Both the position numbers and the translations under genes were made by a program. DNA of 64,000 bases from NCBI GenBank assembly GCA_044220635.1, contig JBGAQP010000022.1, positions 1-64,000 of the forward strand. The letters run 5' to 3'. The notes beneath the pieces were generated by a model. It saw only the letters and a list, made by a program, of their open reading frames with translations, ran no database searches and had not been told where the DNA came from. Origin of the DNA: JBGAQP01 sp044220635 (GTDB lineage Bacteria > Pseudomonadota > Gammaproteobacteria > Burkholderiales > Usitatibacteraceae). Below, piece by piece: positions 62,349 through 64,000 of the stretch (position 1 is the first letter of the stretch; the number at the start of each line of letters is the position of its first letter).

Positions 62349-64000
62349 ATGGACCTCGACCGCGAGGACGTCCGCGAGCTGCTCGCGGACCTCGGCCCCC
62401 ACGGCGAGGAGCTCCTGGGCGCCTCGTGGCAGGAGGCCGCGCGGGCCTTCACGGCGCGCGGCCTGGAGGACTACCTGCGCGGCGCCCGCGCGCTCCACGC
62501 CCTGGGCCGCGGGTCCGACCCGGTCGCGAGCTTCCTGCAGGCCGCGCCGGCCGTGGCGCGCGAGGTCGGGGAGGATGCGGTGGCACTGCTGCTTCGCTCC
62601 GCGCTCGCCATGGCCTCGCGGACCAGCGGCGCGGTGATCGCGCTCACGCTCTCGACGAGCCCACTCGCGGCCCGGCGCCTCGCGGACCCCGAGCTCTTCG
62701 CGGGCTACCTGGGCCTCGTCGACCAGCTGCTCGCCCGGGCGCCCCGGGGCGTGCGCCCGATGCTCGAGCACCTGGAGCCGCTGCTCTCGGTGCTCACCCT
62801 CGGCGGGCTGCGCGAGTGGGCGCTCTGGGGCGCCCGGGCGCACTCCACGGACTACGCGGCGCAGGAGCGCTACTTCGCGCTCGCGAGCCCCGAGTCGCAG
62901 GCGATCCTGCAGAGGGAGCGCAAGGGCACGCTCTTCGTGGATGTCCACCGGCGGCTCGCGACCTACCTGCGCGCCCTCTGGGGACGCGGGTTCTGGCTGC
63001 GACCGGCGAGCGGCGACCGCGAGGGCCTGCGCCCGTTCATCGAGGACTTCACGATCCACCTGCCCGACGCCCTCGACGACCCGCCGGGTCTCGCCGGCCC
63101 CGACCTGTACCGCGCGATGGCCGCGCACGCGGCCGCGCACCTCGTGCACACGCGCGAGTCGATGTCCGCGCAGGGACTGACGGCGCTGCAGAGGGCGGCC
63201 GTCGGCGTGGTCGAGGACGCGCGGGTGGAAAGTCTCGCCGCGCGCGACTTCCCCGGCCTCGCCGCCCTCTGGCGCCGCCTGCACGCGGCCACGCCGGCGC
63301 AGGCCGGGCGCATCGGCGCTCTCCTCGACCGGGCGGCGCGCTCGCTGGCCGATCCCGGCTACGAGGACCCCCATCCCCTCGTCGCCCGCCTGCGGCGCCA
63401 ATGGCGCGAGGCCGGGAACGCGGCCGCGTCCAACCGCATCGCCTGGGACCTGGGCGTGGACCTCGCCCACGGACTCGCCTCGACCGGCCTCGCTTTCCAT
63501 CCCCGCGAGGACGCCGGCGCCGTCGCCTACCGCGACGACAACCGCTACCTCTGGGCGTTCGACGCGGCCGCCGCGGCCGACGCCACGCCCTGGCAGGACC
63601 GGCAGGTGCGCCGGCGCGCGAGCCTCATGGAGTTCGTGAACGAGATCGAGGTCGAGGGCGCGGGCGACGACGCCGGGGAGATCTGGACGCTCGCCACGGA
63701 GCTCTTCCCCTACGAGGACGACGGCCGCAGCTACAACGCCCGCGAAGGCCGCCCTCCCCCGGCCGAGCCCGTGCGCTACCCCGAGTGGGACTACCAGCTG
63801 CAGGCCGAGCGCCCCGACTGGTGCACCGTGATCGAGCGGCGCGCCCCGGCGGGCGAGGCGGCCGCGGTCGACGCGATCGTCGCGGCGCGAAAGCCCCTCG
63901 TCTCCCGGCTGCGGCGGATCATCGAGGCGCTGCAGCCCCAGGGCGTGCAGCGGCTGCGCCGGCAGGAGGAAGGCGAGGAGCTCGACCTCGAGGCGGCGGT
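62349..64000 (+). CDS. cbbO: CbbO/NorD-like protein, C-terminus beyond window
   Basis: Open from the ATG at 62349 to the window end: 550 codons read without a stop. N-terminus LDREDVRELLADLGPHGEELL is Glu/Leu-rich as in CbbO. A central segment AMAAHAAAHLVHTRES and VGVVEDARVESLAARDFPGL are family hallmarks; FVNEIEVEG and YPEWDYQLQAERPDWCTV precede the expected C-terminal von Willebrand A domain, which would lie past 64000. Starts 21 bases after cbbQ. Confidence 0.87.
   Translation, partial: MDLDREDVRELLADLGPHGEELLGASWQEAARAFTARGLEDYLRGARALHALGRGSDPVASFLQAAPAVAREVGEDAVALLLRSALAMASRTSGAVIALTLSTSPLAARRLADPELFAGYLGLVDQLLARAPRGVRPMLEHLEPLLSVLTLGGLREWALWGARAHSTDYAAQERYFALASPESQAILQRERKGTLFVDVHRRLATYLRALWGRGFWLRPASGDREGLRPFIEDFTIHLPDALDDPPGLAGPDLYRAMAAHAAAHLVHTRESMSAQGLTALQRAAVGVVEDARVESLAARDFPGLAALWRRLHAATPAQAGRIGALLDRAARSLADPGYEDPHPLVARLRRQWREAGNAAASNRIAWDLGVDLAHGLASTGLAFHPREDAGAVAYRDDNRYLWAFDAAAAADATPWQDRQVRRRASLMEFVNEIEVEGAGDDAGEIWTLATELFPYEDDGRSYNAREGRPPPAEPVRYPEWDYQLQAERPDWCTVIERRAPAGEAAAVDAIVAARKPLVSRLRRIIEALQPQGVQRLRRQEEGEELDLEAA

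Overview
The window is one continuous stretch of very GC-rich (roughly 70%), densely packed bacterial DNA. Gene order points to a betaproteobacterium. A long minus-strand run mla - ABC exporter - bolA - murA - hisGDCBHAFIE - HIT - tatABC, an argD-argF-argG-yajQ group, rpsT divergent from murJ-ribF-ileS-lspA-ispH, and a minor-pilin/pilY1 operon are all typical of that class. A LysR gene of CbbR type next to cbbQ and cbbO at the right edge suggests a Calvin-cycle autotroph or facultative autotroph. No IS element, prophage, CRISPR array or rRNA was seen. No stretch longer than about 190 bases lacks a gene.

Layout. 1-1231: serine protease whose 5' end looks foreign and runs off the window. 1235-15954 (minus): one long co-oriented run from mlaF down to tatC, with many 4-8 base stop/start overlaps, covering outer-membrane lipid transport, peptidoglycan precursor synthesis, histidine biosynthesis and Tat export. 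16069-30093 (plus): an MSHA-like type IV pilus / type II secretion-like machine with its own sigma-54 activator, AAA ATPase, secretin, TPR protein, motor ATPase, inner-membrane protein, a PilM/PilN-like fusion, PilO- and PilP-like proteins and two unusual pilin-like proteins. 30232-36654: folE2, a retropepsin-like protease, an amidotransferase, yajQ, argG, argF, argD and rpsT. 36746-43485 (plus): murJ, ribF, ileS (broken by a frameshift), lspA, ispH. 43482-51021 (minus): pilE-like, fimT, pilV, pilW, pilX, pilY1 and a small four-cysteine secreted protein. 51212-54397: tRNA-Thr, ilvA, rpiA, phoU. 54469-56832 (minus): yggX, argA, rsmE. 56939-60234 (minus): a polyamine-centred group of DUF350 membrane protein, YgiC/YjfC-type ATP-grasp ligase, YgiB/YjfM-type lipoprotein, spermidine synthase and AdoMet decarboxylase. 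60418-64000: cbbR divergent from cbbQ-cbbO (cbbO cut by the window end).

How the parts fit. The most interesting regions are (a) the MSHA-like machine, which has no major pilin or prepilin peptidase here but ends in two proteins sharing an LPCP-type core and has a sigma-54-like promoter in front of the secretin gene, downstream of its own sigma-54 activator gene; (b) the polyamine ligase cluster, where spermidine synthesis sits next to a glutathionylspermidine-synthase-like ligase, a membrane protein and a lipoprotein, and where speD is preceded by a five-codon open reading frame overlapping its start; and (c) the cbbR-cbbQO block without RubisCO genes. Functional statements rest on motif reading and family knowledge. 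No database search was run.
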